Shown: piece after piece, positions 33,401 through 44,221 of the stretch
Position numbering within the stretch: the stretch's first letter is position 1
Layout of the letters: each line of letters begins with the position of its first letter
Notes under the pieces: generated by a model
Databases searched by the model: none
Told to the model about the DNA's origin: nothing
What the model saw: the letters and a program-made list of their open reading frames with translations, nothing else
Made by a program: the position numbers and the translations under genes
Source of the DNA: Acanthamoeba sp. SK_2022b
Lineage: Eukaryota > Discosea > Longamoebia > Acanthamoebidae
DNA length: 54,747 nucleotides
Direction: 5' to 3'
NCBI GenBank assembly: GCA_027943245.1
Contig: JANDJZ010000178.1
Coordinates: 1-54,747 of the forward strand

Positions 33401-36400
33401 TTGGAAGGAGTAGAATATGTAGGACACGATGAGGAAGTCGATATAGCTTCGGTGCGACGGAATGAGGACCTGCGTTGTCATAATCAGAATCTCGCCCCCT
33501 GTTGGCCAAGTCGAGCGATGGGGCGTACCACGGCCGACTTCTCCTTCTTGAGCGTGTTGGCGAACAGCTCCTTGACGGCCTCCAGGCCAACTTGGTTGAT
33601 TACCACTCCCGAGTACAACCGTCTTCGCGAGCAAAACAGTCAGTCGAACTCGAACATCGCAACGACATCATCAGCGTTTTCACGCCAGGCGAGTGCCGGT
33701 GGAGAGGGGAGAGAGGGGAGAGAGAGTTACCGGTAGATCTTTCTGAACGCCCAGGCAAGCGAGCGCAGTACGGCAGGTGAGGCTTCCGCCCCCATGACCT
33801 CCAAAATATTCCTGCAGGCGGTCAGATAGCCATGTTGGAGCGAGCGAAACCACTGTTACTGATATAAAACGAGAAAGCGGCATCCGAAGGAGTTCGTACT
33901 TGGCCCTTGATTCAGCCACCTGGATGGACACCTGCTTTGATGATACTTCGCGAGCGATGGCCCTACAAGATGGAAGGGGGGGGAACGGTGTGTGAGTTAT
34001 TTCGGCTGCCGAAGTCACACAACTCAACGGCGTACCGTTGCACTCGAGGAGAGGACAACACGAGCAGCTTCAGCTGCTCGCCGGTGCGAGAGATGCCCGC
34101 GTTGTTCACGATCAAGTTGGACTGTCGACAGAAGGCTCAGTCTTCATCATTGACCCAGGGCGAAAATGAGGGGAGGATACCTTCATCGCGAACATGATAT
34201 CGGCGAAGGGTTTCCTGGTCAATGACAGCCCGCTATAGACCAGATAGTCGCCCTTCTTTGGCGGTCTCAACCCTGATGGAAGAGATGAAAGTGAATAAAC
34301 AACGTTCTACACAGATGATATTTATACGTTCTTTATCCGGCCAGGTGTGGAAAACACGAAAGCCAAAGCGGAAGAAGATGAAGAAGCAGAAAGTACCTTT
34401 TTCGTTCAGGGCGTAGGTACGAAGGCCGTAGGCATAACGCATGAGGTAGTCCTCCCAGTCCAGGTTGGAGGCATCGAAATTGAACACCTCCTTCTCCTGT
34501 GTGGCGTGCACATGCATTAGCAACTGGCTTGTGTGTCCCTGATAAGGCTGGTAGGGAGTCGAACGGCGGGAGTCATGCTCTGCAGCAGCTCGTCCGAGTT
34601 GTCCACGGCGAAGATCCACACGTTTTCGGTAAAGTGACGGAAGGTCTCAGTGAACTTGGTCAGTCGCTTATCGATTTGGTCTGTATACAGAGCACGTGCG
34701 TCCACGGCGTAAGCTATCCACTCCATTACGCGACATGGGGGAGAGAGTTACCCAGCATTTTAGCGTTCTTCCTGACCTTCTTGTCGCCCACGGTGCGAGC
34801 GAGCAGTTGATAGATCATGGCCGGCACGGTCCACTTGAGGAAGTAGGTGATCTCGTACATGGGATACGGCCCGGAGATGAATTGGAATGAAGGGCGGCCA
34901 AGCATGCGCTTGGGAGGATTCTGCACATACACGGCATGAATGAGTCAAGGTTCTGGGCGCGGAATACCATGGGCTAAAGGGGTTACCATCAGCCAGTAGG
35001 GCAGGAGGCACTTGACTATGTGGGACCATCTGAGCGGATTGCGGTGCGAGGTGCCGCTGTGATAAATGGCGTAACGGTCTTTCCCAGCATTGTAGGCCGT
35101 GGCGGCAATGATGCAGTTAACGACAAAGTCGGCGGGCACCTGTTTCACGTAAGCTGAGCATGCGGAAGGGGCGCAGAGGCAAGAACCACCAGCAACTGCC
35201 AACAGCAAGTGCAAGTCTAACCTGGTCGGTAGCGTTTTCCAAGTGGCCGGGAAGGAATTTCAGGATGCCGAAGCCACACGCAGCGTAAAGCCCACCGGCG
35301 GCTGCGAGAGTGTCGATCCAGCCAGGGACTGGGTCGCGGTTCACCGCACTGCGCGCCACAACACAGGGAAAAAAAACACGAAATTAAATTGATGAATTAA
35401 TACGTTAGTGGAAATCACTAAGAGAGCGTGTGGTTGTTTCTTCGCGTTCCGCACTTGATGATGGCCGGACGGCAGATGGCGAGCGGAAGATTGCCTCTCT
35501 TCTTGATGAACATGTGTTCGGCCAAGCTCTTGGTGAACGTGTAGGTATTGGGGTATCTGCAGCGAACATTGCAGGGCGCGATGATGTGAGCGCAGTGTGA
35601 AATATGTGGTGTGGCGGTGAGGGCAGGCGACACGCACCTGCCGAGCAGTTTTTTGGTCTGCTTCTCGACATCCTTGGGATGCATCGTCAGGAGGCGGTTG
35701 AGCAGTTGCTCGGGCTCGAAGGGGAATGGGTAGGCCTTCTCTTCGATGAAGCCCGCCCTACCAGTGCGGCCACGCGTTGCGTTGGTGAACGGGCTTGGGC
35801 AGCCATCACGCGAATGCTGGTTCGGTACCTGTTACAGCCGACATAGGCCGTCGAGACTTGGGTGAAGATCTTGACGCGTTTTGCGCTCTTGGCCACCTTG
35901 AGCACGCGTAGGGCGGCGACCACGTTCTGATTGATCGCATCGAGAAGCGGCTCCGTGAAAGAGATGGTGGCGGCGCAATGGATGAAAACCGTGGCTTCCT
36001 CCACCACTTTCTTCATCTGTGCAGGACATTGAGCCGAAAACCGGTTAGCTCTGGCCAGTTGACCCAGAAGAAAGTGAAAGAGCTGACGGCGTAAGGTTAC
36101 CTCTTCGACACTGAGGCCCAGGTCCTCGTCGAGGATGTCGCCCTTGAGAACCTCCACCTTGTCCTTGACCAGCTCGGCAAACGTCCGATCGCCTCCCAGG
36201 GCTTTGCGAAGCGGGTTGAACAGCGGCGAGTTCAGAACCTCCTTCTGAAACCTGCACGTCATGTGCACGCGCGAGAGGGAGTTGGTTGATTGGTTACGCG
36301 CGGTAGAATGCCACTACAAAGGACAGCAACGAACCTCTCCTCGGCAGAGCAGTCCTTCTTGGGCCGAATAAGAACGAAAAACTTGGAGGTGCCCGGCAGG

Positions 36401-36772
36401 TCACGCAGCATCTTCTCCAACAAGATCTTGCCCAAAAAGCCGGTTACGCCTGTCAACACATATTTTTAAAGATATATTTCCATTAATTTAAGAAAAAAAT
36501 CACGCTAAACGGAATACAAAATACAAATCTTGCACAAGAGATTAAAATGAAGTGGAAGTAAAAGGGTACCGGTAATGAACACCACCTGGCCATCAAAAAA
36601 ATCGTTGATGAACTGTAATGGTGGAAATAAAGAGTGAGAAATTGAACAACATGAAAAATCAACTTGGGATTCCCAAGTTCTCTTTGCGGCTGGCTGGTGG
36701 CCAGGAAGGATTGCATACACCAGGCAGGCGCTGGATCGGCCAGTCTGGAATGGAGGCTCCGGGTCCTTCCAT
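30449..36772 (-). CDS. bifunctional fatty acyl-CoA reductase / DHAP acyltransferase fusion (FARAT-type)
   Basis: One gene of roughly 30 exons. The N-terminus (MEGPGASIPDWPIQRLPG, then FINDFFDGQVVFITG) enters a Rossmann fold with VTGFLGKILLEKML and the catalytic Tyr/Lys in YTFTKSLAEHM. The FAR C-terminal domain follows (GPYPMYEITYFLKWTVPAMI, DWEDYLMRYAYGLRTYAL). In-phase exons (GLRPPKKGDYLVYSG, VNNAGISRTGEQLKLL, AIAREVSSKQVSIQV) lead without a stop into a GNPAT/PlsB-type acyltransferase: HRSYID, GAFFMRR, FFIEGTRSRSGK, FVPIAVSYEK. The last residues are FPVVARL; ARL fits a PTS1. Fatty acyl-CoA becomes alcohol, and DHAP becomes acyl-DHAP: both precursors of ether lipids, likely in peroxisomes. 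I recall a similar fusion in Tetrahymena. The link was checked by phase, not by transcript. Confidence 0.85.
30563..30575 (-). other. 13-base C run in FAR-DHAPAT intron
   Basis: The longest such run in the window, inside the last intron of the gene in sense orientation. Further C runs of 8-10 lie at 31253-31262 and 33976-33983 in other introns of the same gene. Confidence 0.65.
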
Positions 36773-36884
36773 GAGTTGGTGCTGGTGAATGCACAACGCC
36801 ACGTCGGCAGCGTATTATTATTATTATTATTATTAGTGAGGGTTTTCTAATTATTTTCTCTAGACTCCGGCGAGCCGGCGCAAG
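36773..36884. promoter_or_regulatory. 112-base divergent promoter with (ATT)n
   Basis: The start codons of the FAR-DHAPAT gene (-) and RPP38 (+) are only 112 bases apart. The interval must hold both 5' untranslated regions and both promoters. It contains an ATT run of about seven units (36814-36834) and a TAATTATTTTCT block, with no clear TATA box. Confidence 0.55.
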
Positions 36885-38476
36885 ATGCAAGGGGCGGGGA
36901 GAACAGGAAATGAGAAGAAGCCTGCGACCCCTGGTCCTGACAAAAACAGAAGTACTGCTCTGTACGTTGTGCTCTATCTCATCCTTTATTTATTTATTTT
37001 CCTTCCAGTATTGATTTAAATATTGAGCGCAGACCGAAGGCGGAGACGCTGAAGGCTGGGCTTGGCGCGCTGCCAACTAATAGCTCGAAAAAGGCCAAGC
37101 AGGCGAAAAACAGCTTTAAGATTCACTTCGACTCTCCCTTTGCATTCAAATGGTATACTTTCACCTCCTCGCATTACGTGTGTGTGTGCCCCATGCAAGT
37201 GTGTGGCATTCACGAATGAGGTGGTGCTCCACATGCCGCAAACCGCGTCCAGGTCGCCCGTGGCAGAGGAGGTGCGCAATGAGGTGGTTGATCGTCTGTC
37301 AAGGTACTCTCCTCCGAAGAGATGGTCAGCTGAGGTTGGCACAACCAACGGCTTACCGTCTTTGTGGCTGCTGTTGTCCGCGCAGGGAGCTGAGTGAGTA
37401 CAAGCGCATACGAATCAAGAAAGAGCCCAAGAAGCGAAAGGCGCCACCGATGCAGCCTGCGTTGAGTGGTGGCGTAGAGGCGCCTACTGCAACGAATCCC
37501 AAGAAGAAACGGCGAAGCAGGAAGAAGCAGCGGAAGGAGGAGAAGGAGGAGAAGGGGAGCAAGACGACAACCACGGCAACGCCCAAGGAGGACAGCGACG
37601 TCATGGAAGTTGAAACGCAACAGGAGGCAAAAAGCGAGGCAGCGTCGCCGTTAGCGACCGCAACAAAGGACAGCCGTGGCGAGGCCGAGGCAGCGGAGGC
37701 GCGGGAGACCGTGCGACAGAAGCTCGTCCTCAAGCGACGGGAGGTGCGAGAAAAGTGTGGGTTCATGGCCGTCGGGCTCAACGCTGTGACCAAGGCCTTG
37801 GAACAGAAACAGCTCGAAGTGGTGATCGTCTGCAAGGTTTGGCCGCTCTCTCTCTCTCTCCCTCTCTCTCTCTCCCCCCCTTTTCTCCACCGAGTGTTGA
37901 CAGGGCGGATCCTCTCCTGTAGGATGTCGAACCGGGACGCCTCGTGCAGCACATCCCCATGCAGGCCTTCCTGACGGACGTACCCCTCGTGCCTCTGAGC
38001 GGCGATCTGAGCCTGAAGCTGGGCGCCATATTCGGGATGCGTACGGTCATGGCCATTGGCTTCAAGGTTCTACTCCTCATGAGCTAAGAGTCTCTCCCCC
38101 CCCAACCCATTGAGCCGTTGTGTGGTGATGACGATGAACCTTTCTGTGTGCAGAAGGACGTGACGCACCCGCACGGTGATCTGGTGGCTTTCCTCAAGTC
38201 CCAGGCCACGCCGCTCAACATTCCCTGGCTTCTCCCGTCCAAGACCGCCACACTCTCCCGGGTACTGCAGCACACCTTCTGATGCTCACTCTCCCGCGCC
38301 ACACCACCAGCGCCTGCGCGACGGCTGACCACCCGCCCCCACAGACGGAGGACGGCGCCGCACCAGCGGTTGTGCCTGCGCCGTTCCCACTGCACCCGGT
38401 CAAGACGAGGAAGGCCACGCCGAAGCGTGACGGCGGCAAGCCCTCCAAAACGCTCCAGAAGACACCGCGGCGATAA
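36885..38476 (+). CDS. RPP38: RNase P/MRP protein subunit RPP38 (L7Ae-type)
   Basis: Seven exons (36885-36961, 37009-37177, 37221-37303, 37386-37836, 37923-38066, 38154-38261, 38345-38476) give 387 residues in phase. An N-terminal KNSFKIHFDSPFAFKW motif precedes a long Lys/Glu-rich, NLS-like region (KKKRRSRKKQRKEE). The L7Ae fold follows: MAVGLNAVTKALEQKQLEVV, IVCKDVEPGRLVQHIP, PLSGDLSLKLGAIFGMRTVM, AIGFK, and NIPWLLPSK, which matches the WL end of RPP38. It binds kink-turn RNA in nuclear RNase P and RNase MRP, which mature tRNA and rRNA. The tail is basic. Exon 2's end was chosen because the alternative donor 25 bases earlier puts the next exon out of frame. Confidence 0.85.
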
Positions 38477-38657
38477 AAAGCGACAGGCCTGAGCCAAAGG
38501 CAACTTTGTTCCCCGTGGAAATCGATAATCATGAGGAGAGGAGGAGGAGGAAGAAGAGGGTTTCCAACCAGGGTGATGCTGTATCGTAGTTTGGAGGTTC
38601 GCTTCGCCGAGCGTGCTTGGGGGCAAGAGGGGAGAAGAGGAGGACGGGGAGGGGCGC

Positions 38658-41363
38658 TCAGATGAGGCTGCCAAAGGGGTTGAAACCGGCGTTGGTAGGG
38701 TTGCCGTTGCTGGCCGTGGCTGGCTTGGGCGCGGGGAATCCGCCCGAGGAGTAGGTGGACGGGGCGGCCGGCGAAGACGCGAACGGGTTGGGGGCCGGGG
38801 AGAGAGCGGGGGAGAGTGCGGGAGACAGCGCGGGAGATGGCGGCGTCGGCCCGGTCGGGAAGAATGGCGAGTGACTGGGCGACGATGTCGCCGCCATACC
38901 TATCCCTGGCCCTCTGCTCACCGGCGCTGGAGGAAAGAGCAAGAGAGATCAGCTGCAGCTACTCCCTGTCCCGACACGGGGTTCCGTGACGAACCTGCTG
39001 GCGCCGGGGCTGTTGAGGAGGAGCCCGCAGGCTTGGATGCAAGCGGGGAGAGGTCGGCAAAGACTGCGCCGAGGACGCGCGCGCGCGCGGGTGAGCCCAA
39101 GTGCGTTACAATCGGTCGTGTAACTGCAGACAGGGAAGCAGTAGAGAGGGGAGGGGCGTACGGGAGTCGTTCTGCTTCTCGTTGGTGGCAGGAGCTCCGC
39201 CAGGTCGGCCAGTGGAGCCATACGGTGATGGAGCGAGCACGCCTGTGCGTACGGGAGGGCCTGTGTCAGCCATGGGATCGCCCCGGAAGGGTTGGGGGGG
39301 GACGTGGTGCACGCACCGGTGCCACCGCTGGCAGGGACGCCGGGCGTAGAGCCGACAAGGAAGGGATTGCTGCCCATGACGGCGCCTGGCGGAATGGCCA
39401 TGCCTGGGTGCATGCCAACAGGTGTGGCACCTCCCGGGAACGCCATCACGCCGGGTGCGCCGGCGACAGAACCCCCCATGGGGGGCATCATCATGCCTGC
39501 ACCTGCGGGAGGAGCACCGCCTAGACTCATGCCGGCCATCCTCTGCTGAAGCAGGAACTGCTGCTGCTGGATCCACTGCTGCTGCTGGATCAAGTACTGC
39601 TGCTGCTGCTGCGGTGACATTTGCTGGAAGACTGGAAAAGACAGACGAGCGTCAGCGCTCCACGCAAGGCAATGCACAAAGGAGGAGGCGGTGACGGCTG
39701 CCTACCTTGCGGGCTAACTTGCTGGAACCCGCCGGGAGGGAAAGCTCCCAGGCTGCCGGGGCCGGACATCATACCGGGACCACCCATGTGAGGGGCTGGC
39801 GCTGCTCCTCCGACGGGAGGTGCCGGCCATATGGTAGAGCTCACGGGGTTTTTGGCCGGCTCCGGGTTGGTGAACACCGACTCCAAGCCGCTGATGCCGC
39901 CTGAAGTGCGCCCCACGATTTAGGGCCAAAGTTAGGAGAGGGAGGCCCCCTCGCCATACGGGAGAGGATTTGGATTACCGGATGAGGGAGGGACATGGGC
40001 AACAGGAGCCGGCGTGGGGAACTGCTGTCCAGGGAGCTGCGGCGAGCGGGTGTGGGCGGCAGGTGGAGTGGGATGGAGCGGCTCTTCCCAGCTCACCAAA
40101 AATGAATCCTGGTTTGTTTTTAAAAACAAAAATTACGTGAGCCATGGCGGCAGTAGAACCGACCACGACCCCAAGTCAACAGCGCTGCTGCGGGAAGCTT
40201 GCGGATTCCAAACCTGAGATTTGGTGGGCTGCATCACGCGCGGCTCCTCTCGCCGAGGGGCTGACCCTGCAGAGAATGACCGTTTAAACTGTCAGGCGAG
40301 CCTTCGGTTCGGCAACGGCTGTCCATTTGAGAGGGAGAAGTGGTGGCAGATGTGCAACGGTACCGTGGCCGTTCAGCGGAAGGCTGATGTTGTGGGTGAT
40401 GGAGATGGGTGGAATGTCCCTCCCCAGAATGGATTCAATCGGCTCCACTTTCGGCGGCTCCTCGTCCTGTCGTGTGCAACCAGCCAACCACCCAACCAAT
40501 CAGCTACCACGCCACTTATAAGACCTGAGATAAGGGAAATCGACGCGTGCCTTCCTCTTGTTGCGCGACTGCTTCTCGCTGCGTGCGCCGTTGCTGGTCC
40601 CTTTGGCAGTACCGGGCCTCGCGAACCTAGATTGGACACCAAGCGACGCATAAAAATATTATGATAATTTAATAATAAAAACGAATAATTAGTCGCTGGC
40701 CTCGCCACACTCTTCACTCTGCAAGAGCAACGGCTAGAAGGAAGAGACGTGCCACTTCTTCCTCTCGTATTTAAGCTTCATGAACTCTCGCACACGTGTC
40801 TTGTCGCTGGAGTCGGGCTCAGGGTAATCGTTCGGGGTCCAGTAGGCCAGCCATATCTCCTTAGCGCGCTATGAAGGGGGAGGGGGAGGTAAGTCACGAC
40901 GATGACGTGCGCGCAAGGGCACACGACCGACTAAGAGCTACGTACGGCGTTGCCCATCTCCTCGAGAAACTGCACTTCCTCGGGCTTGAAAGTGGCCATT
41001 GAGATGGACTTGACATGGTGTTGAAACTCGCGACTGTGGGCCAACACGCAGCGGTCAGGCCCGCAAGATCGAATCAAAATAATGTTTTTGCTCAAGAACA
41101 AATGAAATAAGATTCATTAAGGGCCGAGCGTACTGGATGCCAGAGCAAGTGGTACACACAAAAGTGCCTAGCGTCGTGCAGGCGTAGAAGGGGCCCTGTG
41201 ATGAGAGATTGGGATGAGGAACAGCTAGTCTTCTCAAAAGTCGAAGACTTTGTGGGAAGGCGCGCACCTTCTCAGAGCAGTCGAAACATTTCTTATTCTC
41301 AGGCAGTGTAAGCAATTTCCTGAGGATTTTTTGATGCTTATCTTCGAGCTGCTTCTTGTTCAT
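38658..41363 (-). CDS. AGFG-like ArfGAP with NPF motifs
   Basis: Starts MNKKQLEDKHQKILRKL (41363) and continues NKKCFDCSEKGPFYACTTLG, TFVCTTCSGIHREFQHH, SISMATFKPEEVQFLEEMGN and AKEIWLAYWTPNDYPEPDSS. This is a full ArfGAP domain with its CxxC-x16-CxxC zinc finger and the HR dipeptide that carries the catalytic Arg. Two thirds of the protein is then Pro/Gly/Gln-rich, with a poly-Gln block near 39555-39610 and three NPF motifs (SNPFLV, PNPFASS, FNPFGSLI at the stop) that bind EH-domain proteins. It should act in clathrin/EH-linked vesicle traffic. Exons between 40730 and 39620 were followed only by motif, so exact length is open. Confidence 0.83.
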
Positions 41364-41615
41364 TGTCTGCGCGTCGTAGGTGGGGAGCGCAACTACTTCC
41401 ACTCCACGTGTTCAAAACAGAAACAAATGCCGTGGGCGAAGGATTCTGCTGGTCTTCTCTTTGCACGTGCCCAGAACCCCAACTCTGTTGCTCTGGCCTC
41501 CTTGTTTTTTTCTCTCCCGTTTCCCCTTTTTCCTGAATGTGATACATTCCCACGTCACCATGGCAACAAAGATATTATGGTGATCTGAGCCAGCTTGAGA
41601 ACGACCCCTCAAGTG
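41364..41615. other. spacer between ArfGAP and LOV genes
   Basis: Probably the 5' flank of the ArfGAP gene. T/C-rich run at 41500-41530; no coding signal. Confidence 0.45.
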
Positions 41616-43704
41616 TTAATGATTGTAAAGGTGGTGCTGATGATGGTGAAAACGAAGTGGCTGCTCTTGCTCTTTGTCATGAAGAACATGGTGAGCCCTT
41701 GGTCTTGTAGGTGATGAACCCTTCATAGCCCTTGCCATTGCTGCCCTCCTTGATGTCCTTGGCCTTGTGGATGGTGCTGCATTTGAGCATGTCATGCATA
41801 TTGCATCCTTGAAGCTGTGTTCAAGCAGCCAGCTTGGGCATGCTTGCATTGGCAAAGAGGATCTCTCCACCCAGATCCATGAGGAGAATGCCAACAGGAA
41901 GAGGCATGTAGAGCTCATAGCTCTTCTTGTTAAGCCTGTACTTGGTCCACTCAGCTCACCAGCACACTGTGCCTGCAGTGGGAGTGGGGGTGGAATGGGT
42001 AAAGCAGTTGAGAAGGACAGTCAAGGGATGAGAGGAGCAGGGTTACCTCCACAGCTCATGAGAATCACAGCCTCCAGGTCATCTGCCTCCAAGATTTGGT
42101 TCTCACCTCCATCTTCTTCCATGAAGTAGAGCACCATGGGCCAATTGAACATGCTCTCTGTGGGGCACAGGAGGACAATGGTGAGCAAGGACCATGACCT
42201 GAGAGGAAAGAGGGCCCAAGTGCTATGTACCTATATTGCACTTGAGGTCATGCATCATGTTTCATCTGGAAGATGGCAGGCTGTGCCAAATCCTGGAACT
42301 GCACCTTGACAGGAAGGCAGTAGTTGTTGTTGACCTTGTCCCAATTCCAGAAGTCTGGCATGTCGTTGTTTAGGTTCTCACCTGCACCAATACAATAAGT
42401 TAGTCAGCCGGCAGTCACACAGTAGTGCACCACTGGTTTTCTCAATGGCAAGGGCGAACCTGAAGGAGAGCAGTAGAGGATGTTGCTGGCCTTGGCCTTC
42501 TGCTTTGTGCTTTGCCATTGCTGCGCCACAGCTTGCTTCTGTTTGGACCTCAGCTTGCAGACCAAATTCCAGATAGCATCCTTCTCCTTGGCTTTGGCAT
42601 TGATGCTGAGCACCTCCACCAGCTTGGGCTTGCTCATATGGAACAGGTGCTTGCCATTGATCCCCTTGATCACAAATGTGCACCCAAAGGGTCAATCAGC
42701 AGGCTTGCAGGTGGAGAGGTCCTTTAGGAGGGTCACATCCTTTTGGATGGCAATGAAGTGGGTCACTTTGCTGGTGGTCCTGCCCTTCTTGTGGACTGGG
42801 AGAATTCTAGATCATTCATAAGTCAGTGTTTGCTGTGCTGCATGAGCAATGCTGAAGAGATAACAGAAAGCATGCTGGGGCACACCTGAACCAATTCCAG
42901 AACACCATGCTGTCATGACTGTAGTTGAGGATCTCCACCTCAAGACTCCAACCTTCTGTGATGGCCTCTCACACCTTGTAGACAGGATTAGGATCAGTGT
43001 ACTCTGTTCATAATTGCACAACATGAATGAGCCATGAATGAGCCTGTGCTGCTGGTGAATTGAAGAGTTCTAGATGTTGGTACCTCCTTGCAGGAATTGG
43101 CAGTTATGGCCAATGATGTCTTCCAGAGGAGACAGGGTCATCCTCTCAAACTGGTCATTGGCCCACACTGTGCATTCCCACATTGTTATACAAAAGAGGA
43201 GAAGAAATGCTGGTGGATGATATGGCACACACACACAGACATGGAAGTGCCCTAAGGCAAATTGGGGGGGGGGGTGTAACTAACCAATGGGGCAATCTGG
43301 CAGCCTGTTGTTGGTGATGAGGATGGACTTGTAGATGTTGGACAGGGAAGGATACTTGAATCTGATTTGTTTCTGTATACATTGCATCTTGCTCAAGGAG
43401 AGGCCCTGGAAGCAGACCTTGGGGGAGTGCTCAGTGCCAGAGTGGTTGGCCTTGGTGGGGAGGCTGAGGCCCAGGATCAGCTTGTCACCAACGAGGGCTC
43501 CTTACAATGAGCTACACTCTGTGGTAGCAAAGAAGTTCAACCTTGCACCAAATGGTCACTTCACACTCACCTCTGGTGAACAAGAGCCTGCCAATACAAT
43601 CAGCAACAAAACCACACTTGCACGGACATCGCGCTGGCCGAACAGTCGCCAGCCATGCCAATGCGCGGCCCAATCAGCGACGAGGGAATCATTGATGCCG
43701 ACAT
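41616..43704 (-). pseudogene. LOV/PAS photosensor-type protein, interrupted by TGA codons
   Basis: Minus-strand exons join in phase through a LOV domain: PIVWANDQFERMTLSPLEDI, IGHNCQFLQGG, EYTDPNPVYKV, EAITEGWSLEVEILNYSHDS, MVFWNWF, VTHFIAIQKDVT. NCQFLQ carries the Cys that binds flavin in light, and NYxxDxxxFWN is the flavin-contact loop. Downstream are a helical linker and a second PAS-like segment (LPVGILLMDLGGEILFANAS). In-frame TGA codons sit at 42971-42969, 42694-42692 and 41823-41821, where Arg (CGA) would fit. The gene is CpG-poor except for its first exon (start about 43704, MSASMIPSSLIGPRIGM). I treat it as a decayed gene. The exact 3' end and small 5' exons are unresolved. Confidence 0.68.
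43264..43274 (-). other. 11-base C run in LOV gene intron
   Basis: In sense orientation this follows a GTTAGT donor, in the intron just before the LOV exon that begins VWANDQ. Confidence 0.6.
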
Positions 43705-44221
43705 CTTTTCTTGTAGACAAAGCAAACACACCAAGCTCCGCACTCCATTCTCTGCCTTATCCCAGTTCCCGTAGACAACACAGCACGCCCGCCATCAGGT
43801 ATGTGTGTCCCTCCCGCTGCGTTCTCAGCGCACAAATGCCCGATGAATAATTTGTTCAGTATCACTTGTGAAGCTTCCTTCGGAAGTTATGACAACAATC
43901 ACCAAAGATGAGGGATCTTAATTGCAGTGTCACGTTAATTTACATTAATCAAAAAAAAAAAAAAAACACTAATCACTCTCTTCTCTCACAGGTACGTAAC
44001 ACGACGCTTACAGCAGTATCGGTTATCAGTGATTTGCTTGTTCATCTGTTTTGGAATCAAATACAAACTTTGGGCAGGGCCGTAGCCTAGTTCAAATATT
44101 ATTCTCCGCTTCACCACGTTCGGGGTTAGGGGCGAAGTTGTTGCAACGCGGCAGCAATTGGTTGGTAGTTTGTTGTTCGGTTTCTTGCTTTTTGCAGCCG
44201 CCAACGAGTTGCGAGAGAAAG
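43705..44221. other. divergent 5' region of the LOV and CLU genes
   Basis: Contains an A run (about 43950-43965) and a small CTTCC/GGAAG hairpin near 43874. No coding motif. It should carry both promoters. Confidence 0.4.

Noticed and set aside
38613..39524. 303-aa plus-strand open frame
   Set aside because: It is antisense to the Pro/Gly/Gln-rich ArfGAP exons and has only Arg/Gly low complexity.
41616..43704. TGA read as an amino acid in the LOV gene
   Set aside because: ARMC1, NAPRT and the CLU gene all end at TGA in the expected place, so TGA is a stop here.
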